The notes under the pieces are model-generated. The model was not told the origin of the DNA. It saw only the letters and a list, made by a program, of their open reading frames with translations, and ran no database searches. A program made the position numbers and the translations under genes. DNA of 64,000 nt, from positions 9,178 to 73,177 of the forward strand of contig JAPOXO010000118.1 of the NCBI GenBank assembly GCA_026707045.1. The letters are read 5' to 3'. Source of the DNA: Gammaproteobacteria bacterium (GTDB taxonomy: Bacteria > Pseudomonadota > Gammaproteobacteria > Pseudomonadales > Azotimanducaceae). Positions 37,501 through 49,999 of this stretch are shown here, one piece after another (the first letter of the stretch is position 1; each line of letters opens with the position of its first letter).

Positions 37501-38337
37501 ATGACCCAGCCGCTTCAGATTTCTCGCACAGACGACGCGCGACAAGCTCGATCTGATCTATTGAACAAAGGATTCTGTGTCGTGGACGGTAGGCTACCAG
37601 ATGGAATGATCGACACTTTGAGCCGGTGGTCTGACGAGTGGTTGGATGGGTTCGATCGACCCAAACGATGGAAGTATCAAGGGTCGGACATTCACATTGC
37701 AGGTCTGCGCAATCCCGCGAAGCGGTACCCCGATATTCCAAGAGACAAGGTTGTTGATTTTCTTATCGAGCACCCGAAAGAAATCATGGGCGAACTCGGT
37801 TTGGGCGATTTCAAGTCGGGAGGCGCATTTCAGATTATCTCCAAGCCACAAGACGGTCCTCCCCTTTACTGGCATCAAGACTGGGCTCGCTGGGACGATC
37901 CTCTCAGTCTGTCTCCGTGGCCACAACAGGTGTTTCTAAATTGGTATCTGTCCGATACGAATCCCAAAAATGGATGTTTGAGAGTTATACCGGGTAGTCA
38001 CCTCAAGCGTTTCGACTTGCACGAACACCTCGTGCCTCCGCATGAAGGAGGTGGCTACGAAGTCGACGAGACTAACGAATGGATGTTTTTCGATCATCCT
38101 GATGCTGTCGATGTTCCCGTTAGAATGGGCGAACTCGTGATTGCAGATGCTCGATTACTACACGGAACACACGCAAACAGCACATCAACGCGGCGAACAG
38201 TCTTGTTGGGGTGGTATTTTCGGCGTTCTAATGAGGTGCCTGAGGATTGGGAAGGACTTGTTCCCGAAGAAATTCGCAACCGGGACCCTCAAACCCCCTT
38301 TGTCTTTAACCGTCAGCCTGGGGCACTACTCCGATAG
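37501..38337 (+). CDS. Phytanoyl-CoA dioxygenase (PhyH) family Fe(II)/2-oxoglutarate enzyme
   Basis: 278 residues with a double-stranded beta-helix core. The Fe(II) ligands are visible: His125 and Asp127 in WHQDWARWDD and His221 in RLLHGTHANS. An Arg of the following TRRTVLLGW (231 or 232) fits the 2-oxoglutarate site. NWYLSDTNPKNGCLRVIPGS is the classic PhyH stretch (substrate-side strand and GSH). Members hydroxylate varied small molecules in lipid, osmolyte or natural-product metabolism; the substrate is not readable here. The neighbour VOC gene may act on the same compound. Confidence 0.92.
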   Translation: MTQPLQISRTDDARQARSDLLNKGFCVVDGRLPDGMIDTLSRWSDEWLDGFDRPKRWKYQGSDIHIAGLRNPAKRYPDIPRDKVVDFLIEHPKEIMGELGLGDFKSGGAFQIISKPQDGPPLYWHQDWARWDDPLSLSPWPQQVFLNWYLSDTNPKNGCLRVIPGSHLKRFDLHEHLVPPHEGGGYEVDETNEWMFFDHPDAVDVPVRMGELVIADARLLHGTHANSTSTRRTVLLGWYFRRSNEVPEDWEGLVPEEIRNRDPQTPFVFNRQPGALLR

Positions 38338-38579
38338 GTAGGACTTCCAAGATCAATTCGAGCGGTCCTCGTTCTTGGTTTCCTTTGACCGCGAATTTGA
38401 CGCAGTTATTCACTGATTCGCTCCCAAGGCATCGATAAACACTTGAGGTATTGCTTCATTGTTCGTTGGAGCAATCTGTCGAAATCTGCATAAGTTGGTT
38501 GCATCCACGAAAGTCTAACACTCTAGTGGCATGAATATTGCCTGCATGCAATTGAAATCGACGGCATGGGTAGCTCTTA

Positions 38580-41500
38580 GTGTCATTTAGCTTGAGTGGA
38601 GCAAATATTTACTGCGTGGCTGCTGCTGAGATCAGGACCTCGCGGAGACAAGCAAGGTTTTGGAGTGCGGTCGCAGTACTTTCGCTGATCTCACTCTTTG
38701 GGTACGTTCTGTCCTGCCTGATCATGGGTTATACGGCACCTTATTCTCCATCCCTCGGAGCGTCGACTCCCCACTATCTGTTTGGTGGAATTGATCCGAC
38801 CTTCTTCTTGGCGTTCCAAATGGCAGCACTTCTTCTGCTTTTTGATGCGACTCAACAGCACAGTAGAAATCGCATTAAGGAAGTCCTAGATTCAAAGCCA
38901 GTGTCGAATTTGGAGTACTTGGCAGGTCGCGTATTGGGCGTTGCATTCCTAGTTTGGCTGATAGTAGTAGCAAACGTTCTTGCCATGGAAGGGTTCGGAC
39001 TTTTGTCCAAAGCCATCGGCTTCAACTACGCAGAGCCAATTCAGATCCATTCGATCATAAATTTGCTGCTCATTGATTCACCGGCAACCTTAGTGGTTTG
39101 GTGTTCCGTGGTCGTCTTTCTGAGCTCTCTGTTACGAGCGCGGATACTTACGGTACTTGTCGCACTACTCGCAATGTTTGCATGGTTTTTTCTGACTCTC
39201 ACCGTACCGTACTCCATGTTGTCGTTCGTATCGGCTTCGTCCAACGACAGCCTCTTCGTATCCGACTTAGTTCCACAATTCGCTTCATGGCAATCGATGC
39301 TGGTTCGACTAGGTTCCGTGTTGGGTGCTCTTGCTCTGGTCGTCGTAGCCGCAACGGTCGACAGAAGAGGTGATAAAGCTAGGCTGTTCGCTCACACTGC
39401 CATGGCTCTGTTTGGCATGGGGCTGTGCGCTGGCGCGTACGCGCTGAGTGCCACAGATGTAAATCGTCAATTCGGCCAACCTAAAGAGTGGAATGAAGCA
39501 CACAAGTCATACGAATGGAATGGCTCAATCGACCTGCAGAAAATTTCGGGAAATCTTCATGTCGCACCCGGTGAGCGACTCGATATCGATCTTGAATTGT
39601 CGTTCGCTGTCAATGCCACTTCCAATGAGAGGCTGGTTTTCACTTTCAACCCAGCAATGTCCATAAACTCAATTGAAATTGATGGTGTTTCAGCCACCTA
39701 CACCTTCGAAGACGGACTTCTTGAGATAGCGAGCACGATAGGGTCGAATCAAAACTCTACTCACTCTCTTCGTGTTGTGGCGTCAGGCAGACCCGACCCT
39801 CGCTTTGGGTATTTCGACAGTGCGGTCGACTATTTCACCGACCCTAAAGTTCCTGTTAGATCCGTTCGAATGTTGGGCAAAGATGGATGCATATTTGAAT
39901 CTAACTTTGTTGCTTTGATGCCCGGCGTCTATTGGTACCCCACACCTGGGCCTGTTCGAGGAGATTTTCATTCCAATTCGAGGGGAAAAGATTACTTCGA
40001 TATGGACTTGTCGGTTCAAATACAAAGCGACCGATTGAAGTTAGTTGGCACTGGTACCAATACCGAGTTAGACGACCAAGTACAGCCCTATCGAATGACA
40101 TCCGATGTGCCGGTACCTGAAATCGCACTTTTTGCTGCTGACTACGAAAGTGCATCTTTGGAGACCAACGGTATGACGTTTTCGATGCACTTACACAAGC
40201 GGCATGCTCGAAATTTGACGTTAACGGAAGGAATTCATGAAACCCTGGTTAGCAAAGCGCAAGACTGGCTGCAACCGTTCTCCGATCATGGCTTCAATTT
40301 TCCGCACCAGAAAATCGCCTTCGTGGAAGTTCCCAGTAGGTTGCGGACGGTTGGTGGAGGATGGCGGATGGACAATGTGAGTGCATTACCCGGAGTCGTG
40401 CTGATGAAAGCTCACGGATTCCCCCGAACCCTATTCAATCTCGCACTCAGTTTTGCCGAACGAGAAGAAGACGAAAATGACCATCCTGAGATTCGTGTCA
40501 ACCTATTGGCGCAGTTTTTTGCGATGGGATTGGGCACCGAAAACTCATGGTCTACGGCACCCGAACATTTGTGGTCGCACGTAACCTCTGCAAAAGGAAA
40601 ACACTCTGAAGTGCTCGATCAGATTGTATTGGCACTAATCGCTTCTCAAACACGGACTCGAAGTGAATTCTTCTCAATTTACTCTGCGTTTCACATTGCT
40701 AACACCACAGCAGTCACTCCCTACACACTAAATTACGGTTCCGACCCAGGCGGGTGGGCTCCTGATTCGTTTGAAGTCCGTGAATCGGAAATTAGCTATG
40801 GCTCACGTGAATCTGTCTGGGCTCACATGGAACAGAATGGATTTTCAACCATTCCTTCCTCAAACGGCAATCAATCAGACATTGAGTTGCTGGTGAAGAA
40901 GAGCAACATGATTGCAGACGGAATGGTTTACGTGAACGGCTTTGAAAAAGTTTTCGAATGGCTTACTGATGTTCGTGAGCGATTTACAGGGCAATGCTAC
41001 ACATACGAAGAGCTAATTGAAATGGCAATAGAGCATGGGGTTGTCGTTGAACCGTTCTTGACAGACTGGTTGCATGAGTCTCAATTGCCCGGCTATCTCA
41101 CCAAGCCAGTTGAAATGGAACGAATTGCAGACGACGAGCAGGGAAATCCCCGCTATCAAACTTCATTAACGGTGAGAAACGTCCAACCCGTACAGGGTTT
41201 CATTGGTCTTAGCTTCCCTGCAGAGCAATATGACGACTTCTACTACGGCTCTTATCACCATACCGAGGGGTTTCGAATTGATGGGAATACCGCAAAGCAA
41301 ATCAACATACTCACACCCTATCCTGTTAATCATGTGATATTTCAACCTTATCTTTCCCTAAACCGACAACAAGTATCACTATGGACTTTATCCGACTCCA
41401 TACAGGAGAATCCAAATGCAATTCCGTCAGAGCCAGAAGAGCTTAGCGACTGGGAACCAAAACGGATAGGAATCGTGATCGACGATCTAGATTCTGGCTT

Positions 41501-42041
41501 CACGGTCTTTCAGCCTACACCGAACACAAGAGCGTCTACAAACGTTGGACCCCGCGGCTGGTTTCGGGCGCATCGATTGAACTTCGAACTGGACAAGGGG
41601 CTTCCTATTTCGGATGGAACATATATGCCAGGAATATCAGGTAGATATTGGATGCGAAGATCGGAGCAAAGTGCATTTGGCGACATTCGTCGAACTCTAG
41701 CCGTGGTTTGGGTGAGAGATCCATCCATGTTCCATATTGCTAGGTTTACAACGGAAATCTCGGAGTCAGCACTATGGAAACTGGAATATCACTTACCTCT
41801 GGAGCCGAGGTATGTATCTTTTGAAGACTCGAACTACCGTTTTACCTTGGTGAATGAAGACAAGACCTGGGATCTTGAGCTTGACGTTGGGCCATACACA
41901 CGTGGTTGGACCTTGCTGGGTGAATTTGAACTAGAGTCAGGGACTTCTAATCTGGACGTTGTCGGCCCGACACAGCGAGGATTTGTCGTGGCAGATGCAA
42001 TTCGATGGACTAAGCTCGAGAAATCTGAATACTCAGACTAA
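38580..42041 (+). CDS. ABC-2-type permease / M1-aminopeptidase-like / golvesin-like fusion protein
   Basis: 1153 residues. The first ~295 form six or seven membrane helices of an ABC-2-type permease half (FWSAVAVLSLISLFGYVLSC ... LFAHTAMALFGMGLCAGAYA). The middle (about 320-900) resembles the M1-aminopeptidase-like ectodomain known fused to such permeases (EWNGSIDLQKISGNLHVAPG; YFTDPKVPVRSVRMLGK), but has no HEXXH zinc motif, so it is probably not catalytic. About residues 965-1150 look like a golvesin/Xly carbohydrate-binding-like domain, ending GWTLLGEFELESG ... GFVVADAIRWTK. The start is GTG 38580. No ATP-binding partner gene lies beside it. Function unknown; an envelope export or sensing role is inferred. 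Confidence 0.8.
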   Translation: MSFSLSGANIYCVAAAEIRTSRRQARFWSAVAVLSLISLFGYVLSCLIMGYTAPYSPSLGASTPHYLFGGIDPTFFLAFQMAALLLLFDATQQHSRNRIKEVLDSKPVSNLEYLAGRVLGVAFLVWLIVVANVLAMEGFGLLSKAIGFNYAEPIQIHSIINLLLIDSPATLVVWCSVVVFLSSLLRARILTVLVALLAMFAWFFLTLTVPYSMLSFVSASSNDSLFVSDLVPQFASWQSMLVRLGSVLGALALVVVAATVDRRGDKARLFAHTAMALFGMGLCAGAYALSATDVNRQFGQPKEWNEAHKSYEWNGSIDLQKISGNLHVAPGERLDIDLELSFAVNATSNERLVFTFNPAMSINSIEIDGVSATYTFEDGLLEIASTIGSNQNSTHSLRVVASGRPDPRFGYFDSAVDYFTDPKVPVRSVRMLGKDGCIFESNFVALMPGVYWYPTPGPVRGDFHSNSRGKDYFDMDLSVQIQSDRLKLVGTGTNTELDDQVQPYRMTSDVPVPEIALFAADYESASLETNGMTFSMHLHKRHARNLTLTEGIHETLVSKAQDWLQPFSDHGFNFPHQKIAFVEVPSRLRTVGGGWRMDNVSALPGVVLMKAHGFPRTLFNLALSFAEREEDENDHPEIRVNLLAQFFAMGLGTENSWSTAPEHLWSHVTSAKGKHSEVLDQIVLALIASQTRTRSEFFSIYSAFHIANTTAVTPYTLNYGSDPGGWAPDSFEVRESEISYGSRESVWAHMEQNGFSTIPSSNGNQSDIELLVKKSNMIADGMVYVNGFEKVFEWLTDVRERFTGQCYTYEELIEMAIEHGVVVEPFLTDWLHESQLPGYLTKPVEMERIADDEQGNPRYQTSLTVRNVQPVQGFIGLSFPAEQYDDFYYGSYHHTEGFRIDGNTAKQINILTPYPVNHVIFQPYLSLNRQQVSLWTLSDSIQENPNAIPSEPEELSDWEPKRIGIVIDDLDSGFTVFQPTPNTRASTNVGPRGWFRAHRLNFELDKGLPISDGTYMPGISGRYWMRRSEQSAFGDIRRTLAVVWVRDPSMFHIARFTTEISESALWKLEYHLPLEPRYVSFEDSNYRFTLVNEDKTWDLELDVGPYTRGWTLLGEFELESGTSNLDVVGPTQRGFVVADAIRWTKLEKSEYSD

Positions 42042-42152
42042 TTTCCTGATATTCCTTTCTTCCGTTGGCAGAATACCCATAGGAGCATCAGTGTGATTCC
42101 ATTCGCCCAAACAGAACTCTTCAGTTTCGGTCAGATGCAACGCGCACGAATA

Positions 42153-42575
42153 CTAACGACGACGTTTGCGCAACTCCTCCAACGTTCTTTGACGGGCAGT
42201 GGCATCCGCTAGCATTGCTGTGGCCATGGAAAAGTCCAATTCGCCCGCCTGTTCTTCCATCGCCCGTTTTGCCTGAGCTTCCGCTTCCGCGGCTGCAGCT
42301 TCGTCGATATCGTCAGCTCGCATCGCAGTATCGGCAAGAATAGTCACGTGACCGGGCTGAACTTCGATGAATCCGCCCGACGCGAAGTAAATCTCTTCTG
42401 AATCGTCGTCAAGACGGAGAGTTACGGGACCAGGTTTGAGGCCGGTAAGGAGCGGTGCGTGACCTGGCATGATGCCAAGTTGACCCAAGGAGCCAACTGC
42501 AATGACCATCGCGACCTGTCCCGAAAAAATTTTTTCTTCGGCGCTCACGATGTCGCACTGGGTAAGTGAGACCAC
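42153..42575 (-). CDS. atpC: F1Fo ATP synthase epsilon subunit
   Basis: 140 residues: N-terminal beta-sandwich (CDIVSAEEKIFSGQVAMVIA; GQLGIMPGHAPLLTGLKPGP; GGFIEVQPGHVTILADTA) and a C-terminal helical hairpin (ADDIDEAAAAEAEAQAKRAM). Epsilon sits in the central stalk and its helices can inhibit ATP hydrolysis. It is last in the atp operon, 2 bp after atpD. Unusually for a gammaproteobacterium, glmU does not follow; the convergent fusion gene does. Confidence 0.96.
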   Translation of the reverse strand: MVSLTQCDIVSAEEKIFSGQVAMVIAVGSLGQLGIMPGHAPLLTGLKPGPVTLRLDDDSEEIYFASGGFIEVQPGHVTILADTAMRADDIDEAAAAEAEAQAKRAMEEQAGELDFSMATAMLADATARQRTLEELRKRRR

Positions 42576-42577
42576 GC

Positions 42578-43999
<1,422 letters not shown>

Positions 44000-44007
44000 T
44001 TACCTAC

Positions 44008-44868
44008 TTAAAGTGCGGCCGCTCCACCAACGATCTCCGCTATTTCTTGAGTGATCGCCGCTTGTCTGGCGTTGTTGTAAAGCAGGGCAAGCTCTTCAAT
44101 CATGTTTTCGGCGTTGTCGGTCGCATTCTTCATTGCAATCATTCTGGCGGCTTGCTCACATGCGGTGTTTTCCACGACAGCTTGATAGACCTGCGATTCG
44201 ATATGCCGCTGTACGAGGCCGTCGATCAGGTCCCGCGCCTCAGGTTCGTAAATGTAGTCCCATTGATGGGTAGTGTCAGGATCTTCCGAGTGCACTAGAG
44301 GAAGCAGCTGCCGAATTTGAGGTCTCTGCTGCATGCTGGAAATGAACTCATTCGACACAACGTCAAGTCGGTCGATTGTCCCATCTGAAAAGCTATCCAG
44401 CATGATCTTCAAGCTGCCAACTAGTGATTCCACTTCGGGAACTTCTCCCACGCCGTTTATCGCTGCGACTACATTTCCGCCAACCGAACGGAAAAATGCA
44501 GCTGCTTTGTTTCCAATTAATGCGAGATCCGCTTTTATTTCTCGCTCTTCCCACGACTGAAGCACTCGCAACAGCTCCCGAAACATGTTCGTGTTAAGTC
44601 CGCCACACTGACCTTTGTCGGTTGATACGACAATAAATCCGATCCGTTTGACTTCACGTTCGGTCATGAACTGGTGTCGATACTCAGGACTCGAATTTGC
44701 CAAATGCCCGATCACGGCACGAATTGCATTGGAATACGGGCGCGCTTCATGCATGCGATCTTGAGTGCGGCGCATTTTGCTGGCCGCAACCATTTGCATT
44801 GCACTGGTAACTTTTTTGGTGTTTTCGACGCTACCAATTTTTTTCTTGATCTCGCGCCCGACGGCCAT
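44008..44868 (-). CDS. atpG: F1Fo ATP synthase gamma subunit
   Basis: 286 residues: N-terminal helix ([20 protein letters not shown]), the Rossmann-like middle ([20 protein letters not shown]), and the C-terminal helix with the family motif [20 protein letters not shown]. Gamma is the rotating shaft in the alpha3-beta3 ring. The start abuts the atpA stop (TAG-ATG). Confidence 0.97.
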   Translation of the reverse strand: MAVGREIKKKIGSVENTKKVTSAMQMVAASKMRRTQDRMHEARPYSNAIRAVIGHLANSSPEYRHQFMTEREVKRIGFIVVSTDKGQCGGLNTNMFRELLRVLQSWEEREIKADLALIGNKAAAFFRSVGGNVVAAINGVGEVPEVESLVGSLKIMLDSFSDGTIDRLDVVSNEFISSMQQRPQIRQLLPLVHSEDPDTTHQWDYIYEPEARDLIDGLVQRHIESQVYQAVVENTACEQAARMIAMKNATDNAENMIEELALLYNNARQAAITQEIAEIVGGAAAL

Positions 44869-46422
44869 CTATGCTTCCCCGTAGTCGTGCGTCGATACAA
44901 AAGCATCCAAGGCTTTCTTCATGTAGTCAACGATGTCGTCGTCGTAGGACCCAGACTTTGTAATTTCGTCCATCCACTCGCCATGTTCGGAATTCATGTA
45001 GCTAAGCAAGTCTCGCTCGAAATCACCTACCTTGTCTAACGGCACCGTTCGCAAGTAACCCTCGTTCGCAGCGAAAAGTGATACTCCCATTTCTGCCACC
45101 GTCATCGGCGCAAATTGAGGTTGTTTCATCAATTCCTCGACGCGCTGGCCGTGCTCGAGCTGTTGCCTCGTCGCTTCGTCAAGGTCGGATGCGAACTGTG
45201 AAAATGCAGCCAATTCTCGATACTGTGCCAGCGCTAATTTGACTCCGCCAGCTAGCTTGCGCATGAAATCGACTTGAGCGTCGCCTCCAACTCGCGATAC
45301 GGAGATTCCAGGACTCATTGCGGGGCGAATACCCGCATTGAATCGATCCGTTTCAAGGTAGATCTGACCGTCCGTAATTGAGATTACATTGGTCGGTACA
45401 AACGCAGATACGTCTCCAGCTTGAGTTTCGATTATTGGCAGCGCAGTCAATGAACCGGTCTTTCCTTTAACCTCTCCGTCGGTCACTTTCTCGACGTATT
45501 CAGCGTTTACGCGCGCTGCGCGTTCGAGCAATCGAGAATGCAAGTAAAAAATGTCCCCCGGATACGCTTCGCGGCCCGGAGGTCGTCGGAGCAGGAGCGA
45601 AATCTGACGATAAGCCCAAGCTTGTTTGGTTAGGTCGTCGTAGATGATCAGGGCATCTTCGCCCCTGTCGCGGAAGTACTCTCCCATGCTGCATCCTGCA
45701 TAGGGAGCAATGTACTGTAGAGGTGCCGGTTCTGAGGCGGATGCGGCAACAACGATCGTGTGCTCCATCGCACCGTTTTCTTCAAACGTACGAACAATGT
45801 TCGCGATGGTTGACATCTTTTGACCGATAGCGACGTAAATGCACTTGATGCCCGACCCCTTTTGATTAATAACGGCATCCACCGCAATTGCAGTTTTACC
45901 AATCTGTCTGTCGCCAATGATCAGCTCTCGTTGACCGCGACCAATCGGAATCATCGCATCGATGCATTTGATTCCAATCTGAACCGGCTCGCTAACGTTT
46001 TGGCGCGCGATCACTCCCGGTGCAACTTTCTCGATGGGCGCGCTTGTACTAGCTTGAATTGGGCCTTTCGCATCAATCGGATTGCCCAATGCATCAACGA
46101 CTCTTCCCAATAACTCCGGGCCAGTGGGTACTTCTGCGATGCGCTTCGTACAACGGGCAGTCAATCCTTCTTTGAGTTCACGGTACTCTCCGAGTACCAC
46201 GGCCCCGACCGAATCGCGCTCGAGGTTCATCGCCATTCCGAAGACACCTCCTGGAAATTCGATCATTTCCCCGTATTGAGCTTCAGCTAGTCCGTGAATT
46301 CGAACAATGCCGTCTGACACGGAAACAATCGTTCCTTCATTCTGAGGTTGAACCTCGACGTCGAGCTTATTGATTCGATCCTTGATGAGATCACTGATTT
46401 CAGATGGATTGAGAGCTTGCAT
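44869..46422 (-). CDS. atpA: F1Fo ATP synthase alpha subunit
   Basis: 517 residues: beta-barrel ([20 protein letters not shown]), nucleotide domain and C-terminal helices ([20 protein letters not shown]). The P-loop reads GDRQIGKT where most bacterial alpha subunits have GDRQTGKT; the core GxxxxGKT still holds. The subunit binds but does not hydrolyse [21 protein letters not shown] [20 protein letters not shown] and [17 protein letters not shown] (the catalytic-Arg region) are intact. Fourth from the 3' end of the operon. Confidence 0.98.
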   Translation of the reverse strand: MQALNPSEISDLIKDRINKLDVEVQPQNEGTIVSVSDGIVRIHGLAEAQYGEMIEFPGGVFGMAMNLERDSVGAVVLGEYRELKEGLTARCTKRIAEVPTGPELLGRVVDALGNPIDAKGPIQASTSAPIEKVAPGVIARQNVSEPVQIGIKCIDAMIPIGRGQRELIIGDRQIGKTAIAVDAVINQKGSGIKCIYVAIGQKMSTIANIVRTFEENGAMEHTIVVAASASEPAPLQYIAPYAGCSMGEYFRDRGEDALIIYDDLTKQAWAYRQISLLLRRPPGREAYPGDIFYLHSRLLERAARVNAEYVEKVTDGEVKGKTGSLTALPIIETQAGDVSAFVPTNVISITDGQIYLETDRFNAGIRPAMSPGISVSRVGGDAQVDFMRKLAGGVKLALAQYRELAAFSQFASDLDEATRQQLEHGQRVEELMKQPQFAPMTVAEMGVSLFAANEGYLRTVPLDKVGDFERDLLSYMNSEHGEWMDEITKSGSYDDDIVDYMKKALDAFVSTHDYGEA

Positions 46423-46430
46423 GTATTTGC

Positions 46431-46973
46431 CTAATTAGTTCGTTGCATTTGATTGCGGAGCTTCTCCAACTTGCCTCGCACCGTCCCGTCCAGCACCGTG
46501 TCTCCGGCGCGAATGAGCGCGCCGCCCAACACATTCGGGTCTACTTCGGTGGCCAGGCTTATGTCTCGTTGAAAGCGTTGTTGCAACGTGTTTGTGAATC
46601 GAGTTTTTTCTTCGTTTGTAAGGTCGACCGCAGTGGTCATTTCGACCGTTAGAGTGCGCTGTTCTTCTTCAAGTTTTGCTTCAAAACCTTCTTGAATTTC
46701 GGGCAGCAATTCCAACCGTCGGTTTTCCGCAAGGACATGAACGAAGCGAAGCATAGAGTCTGAAAGCTGGTCGCCCAAAATGTCAGTCAAAGTGATTGCT
46801 TTCTTAGCGGGTGAGTGAATGGGCGAAGCGACTAGTGACTGAACTTCGTCTTCCTGTAGTGTTCGAACCAGTACTGCTAGCGTTCTTGACCAGAGTTCAA
46901 GGCGACCCTCCTCTTTTGCGAATTCAAAAACGGCGTTCGCGTACGGTCGCGCTAGTGTTGCTAGTTCCGCCAC
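46431..46973 (-). CDS. atpH: F1Fo ATP synthase delta subunit
   Basis: 180 residues: N-terminal helical bundle ([20 protein letters not shown]) and C-terminal domain with the family signature [20 protein letters not shown] and an ending [11 protein letters not shown]. Delta joins the outer stalk to the top of F1. Confidence 0.96.
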   Translation of the reverse strand: MAELATLARPYANAVFEFAKEEGRLELWSRTLAVLVRTLQEDEVQSLVASPIHSPAKKAITLTDILGDQLSDSMLRFVHVLAENRRLELLPEIQEGFEAKLEEEQRTLTVEMTTAVDLTNEEKTRFTNTLQQRFQRDISLATEVDPNVLGGALIRAGDTVLDGTVRGKLEKLRNQMQRTN

Positions 46974-46976
46974 GTC

Positions 46977-47447
46977 CTACAGTTCCTTTACCAACTGGTC
47001 GAGCAAATCCGCATGTTTTGCACGGTCTATATCGGACTCCAAGATTCGTTCTGCACCCGCGACGGCGAGAGTAGCCACATCGTTGCGCAAGAGCTCGCGT
47101 GCGCGATTGGACTCTTGACTGACTTCCGCTCGCGCTGCCTCAAGAATTCTTTCACCCTCCAAACGAGCTTCAGCTCGTGCGTCCTCAATCATGCTTGTGC
47201 CCTGTTTTCGAGCAGCGTCAATTATCTGCTGCCCCTCGGCACGGGCGTTGCGCAGAATATCCTCCGCTTCTTCGTTCGACTCTGCAATGGCTCTTTCCGC
47301 CTTTTCGGCGTTTTCAAGTCCCTCTGCAATCCGCTGCTGGCGTGCGCGCATCGCGTTGATTGCAGGCGGCCAAATGAACTTAACGCAGATTCCTACAAAA
47401 ATGAGAAAGACGATGGATTGACCGATAAAGGTCGCCAGATTGAACAT
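46977..47447 (-). CDS. atpF: F1Fo ATP synthase b subunit
   Basis: 156 residues: one N-terminal membrane helix ([20 protein letters not shown]) and a long, charged coiled-coil ([40 protein letters not shown]). Two copies form the outer stalk. Three bases lie between it and each neighbour. Confidence 0.96.
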   Translation of the reverse strand: MFNLATFIGQSIVFLIFVGICVKFIWPPAINAMRARQQRIAEGLENAEKAERAIAESNEEAEDILRNARAEGQQIIDAARKQGTSMIEDARAEARLEGERILEAARAEVSQESNRARELLRNDVATLAVAGAERILESDIDRAKHADLLDQLVKEL

Positions 47448-47450
47448 GTG

Positions 47451-48596
<1,146 letters not shown>

Positions 48597-48604
48597 TCAC
48601 AGTC

Positions 48605-48976
48605 CTAATCGATTGGCTCTTGAACCGGTTTCTCAACCAGCCCATTTCTGAACGTCGCTAGAACATACACAAGATGCGACGCAATCATCGTGATCACGCA
48701 GGCCAATACGTTCAGATTCCTAACCACAATGATCAATGCGATCCCAAGTCCATAAAGTGCAAAACGAACCATGTGCAGCACAAGAATGCGTTGCGGATCT
48801 TCAATCTTCCGAACGGTCCACGCAAACCATGCGTTCACCAAGACTATGATTCCTCCGCTCATCAGAACGGCTTCAGCGACGGCAGGTGCCTTCAAACTGA
48901 TAGCCAAGCCGACAAGAAACACGGCAATGCCTTGAAACGCTACCGCGCCCAGATGGGCACTGTCTTTGCCCTTCAT
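48605..48976 (-). CDS. atpI: ATP synthase accessory protein I
   Basis: 123 residues with four membrane helices (GAVAFQGIAVFLVGLAISLK; GGIIVLVNAWFAWTV; VRFALYGLGIALIIVV; LACVITMIASHLVYVLATF). The position as the first gene of the atp operon and the GxxVxxxNAxFA-type helix identify it. AtpI is thought to help c-ring assembly. Sequence conservation in this family is low. Confidence 0.88.
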   Translation of the reverse strand: MKGKDSAHLGAVAFQGIAVFLVGLAISLKAPAVAEAVLMSGGIIVLVNAWFAWTVRKIEDPQRILVLHMVRFALYGLGIALIIVVRNLNVLACVITMIASHLVYVLATFRNGLVEKPVQEPID

Positions 48977-49069
48977 GATCTCCTGTGGGAGAAATTCCAG
49001 CTACGACCACAAAGCGAACCCGCATTCAAGAGAGTCTCTACTGCGCAAAAAACTCACTTGTGCGGGCGC

Positions 49070-49096
49070 ATTATAAGGAAGACTCTTCGCTGTCAA
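49070..49096 (-). promoter_or_regulatory. Promoter of the atp operon (perfect hexamers, 15-bp spacer)
   Basis: On the minus strand, TTGACA (49096-49091) and TATAAT (49075-49070) are both perfect sigma-70 hexamers, separated by 15 bp, where 16-18 is usual. The site is 94 bp upstream of the atpI start and just after the parB stop. Confidence 0.8.
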
Positions 49097-49135
49097 CGAG
49101 GCACAAGCAACCACTGAGTCGCAAAAAATCTGACC

Positions 49136-49999
49136 TTAACGTCTTAGGTGGTCAAGGATTCCGTCCAGTTCGTCAAGTGTCGTAAATCTGATTACTACAG
49201 ATCCTTTTTTTGTGCTCTTGCCGCTTAGGCGAATTGATAGAGGGGCTCCAATTTTTTCGGACAATTCACGTTCAATTCTGAGTGTGTCGGGAGATACTTC
49301 ACGGCGAGTTATAGTCTTCTTCTTAAGTCGCTGAATCAGGAGTTCCGTGTTCCGCACCGACATGTGGCGCTGTATAACGGCGTTGGCCACCCGAGCCTGA
49401 TCCTTAGGATCTAGGGCGATAATGGCGCGAGCGTGACCCATCTCAATGTCGCCATTGCGCAGTGCTTGCAGAACTTCGGGAATCAACTCCCGCAATCGTA
49501 GAGCATTGGTGATTGACGCCCTGGCTTTACCAAGCGCTCGACCAATCTCTTCATGGGTCAATCCGAATTCGTCGTTTAACCGAGCGTAGGCATCCGCCTG
49601 ATCAACGACATTGAGATCTTCTCTTTGAATATTCTCGACGAGTGCGAACACCACCGCTTCCTCGTCCGTGACATCGCGTACGACGACAGGAAGAGTTGAT
49701 AGTTGCGCAACGCCCGCCGCACGCCAGCGACGTTCGCCCGCGACCAATTGGAATTCATCGTCTCCCAAAGGTCGAACGATTAGCGGCTGCAAGATTCCTG
49801 TCTCTCTTATCGATTGTGCGAGTTCCTCGATGTTCGCTTGATTGAATCGAGATCTGGGTTGAATCGGATTAGGTCGAATTCGTTCTATCGCTACATGAAT
49901 GACTCTCGTTGGATCGGCCAATTCACCAGATGAATCTCCCGACATGCCCTGCATCTTAAGCAGTTCATCAAGTCCCTTTCCTAGTGGAGCCCTAGCCAT
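49136..49999 (-). CDS. parB: Chromosome-partitioning protein ParB
   Basis: 287 residues. The N-terminal CTPase/ParB domain shows PNPIQPRSRFNQANIEELAQ, GILQPLIVRPLG and LVAGERRWRAAGVAQL (GERRWRA is the signature). The helix-turn-helix region has FGLTHEEIGRALGKARASIT, and ALDPKDQARVANAVI; the C-terminal dimer domain follows. ParB loads at parS and spreads as a clamp to segregate origins. It overlaps parA by 8 bp; a parS-like palindrome lies ~13 kb away at 62878. Confidence 0.97.
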   Translation of the reverse strand: MARAPLGKGLDELLKMQGMSGDSSGELADPTRVIHVAIERIRPNPIQPRSRFNQANIEELAQSIRETGILQPLIVRPLGDDEFQLVAGERRWRAAGVAQLSTLPVVVRDVTDEEAVVFALVENIQREDLNVVDQADAYARLNDEFGLTHEEIGRALGKARASITNALRLRELIPEVLQALRNGDIEMGHARAIIALDPKDQARVANAVIQRHMSVRNTELLIQRLKKKTITRREVSPDTLRIERELSEKIGAPLSIRLSGKSTKKGSVVIRFTTLDELDGILDHLRR

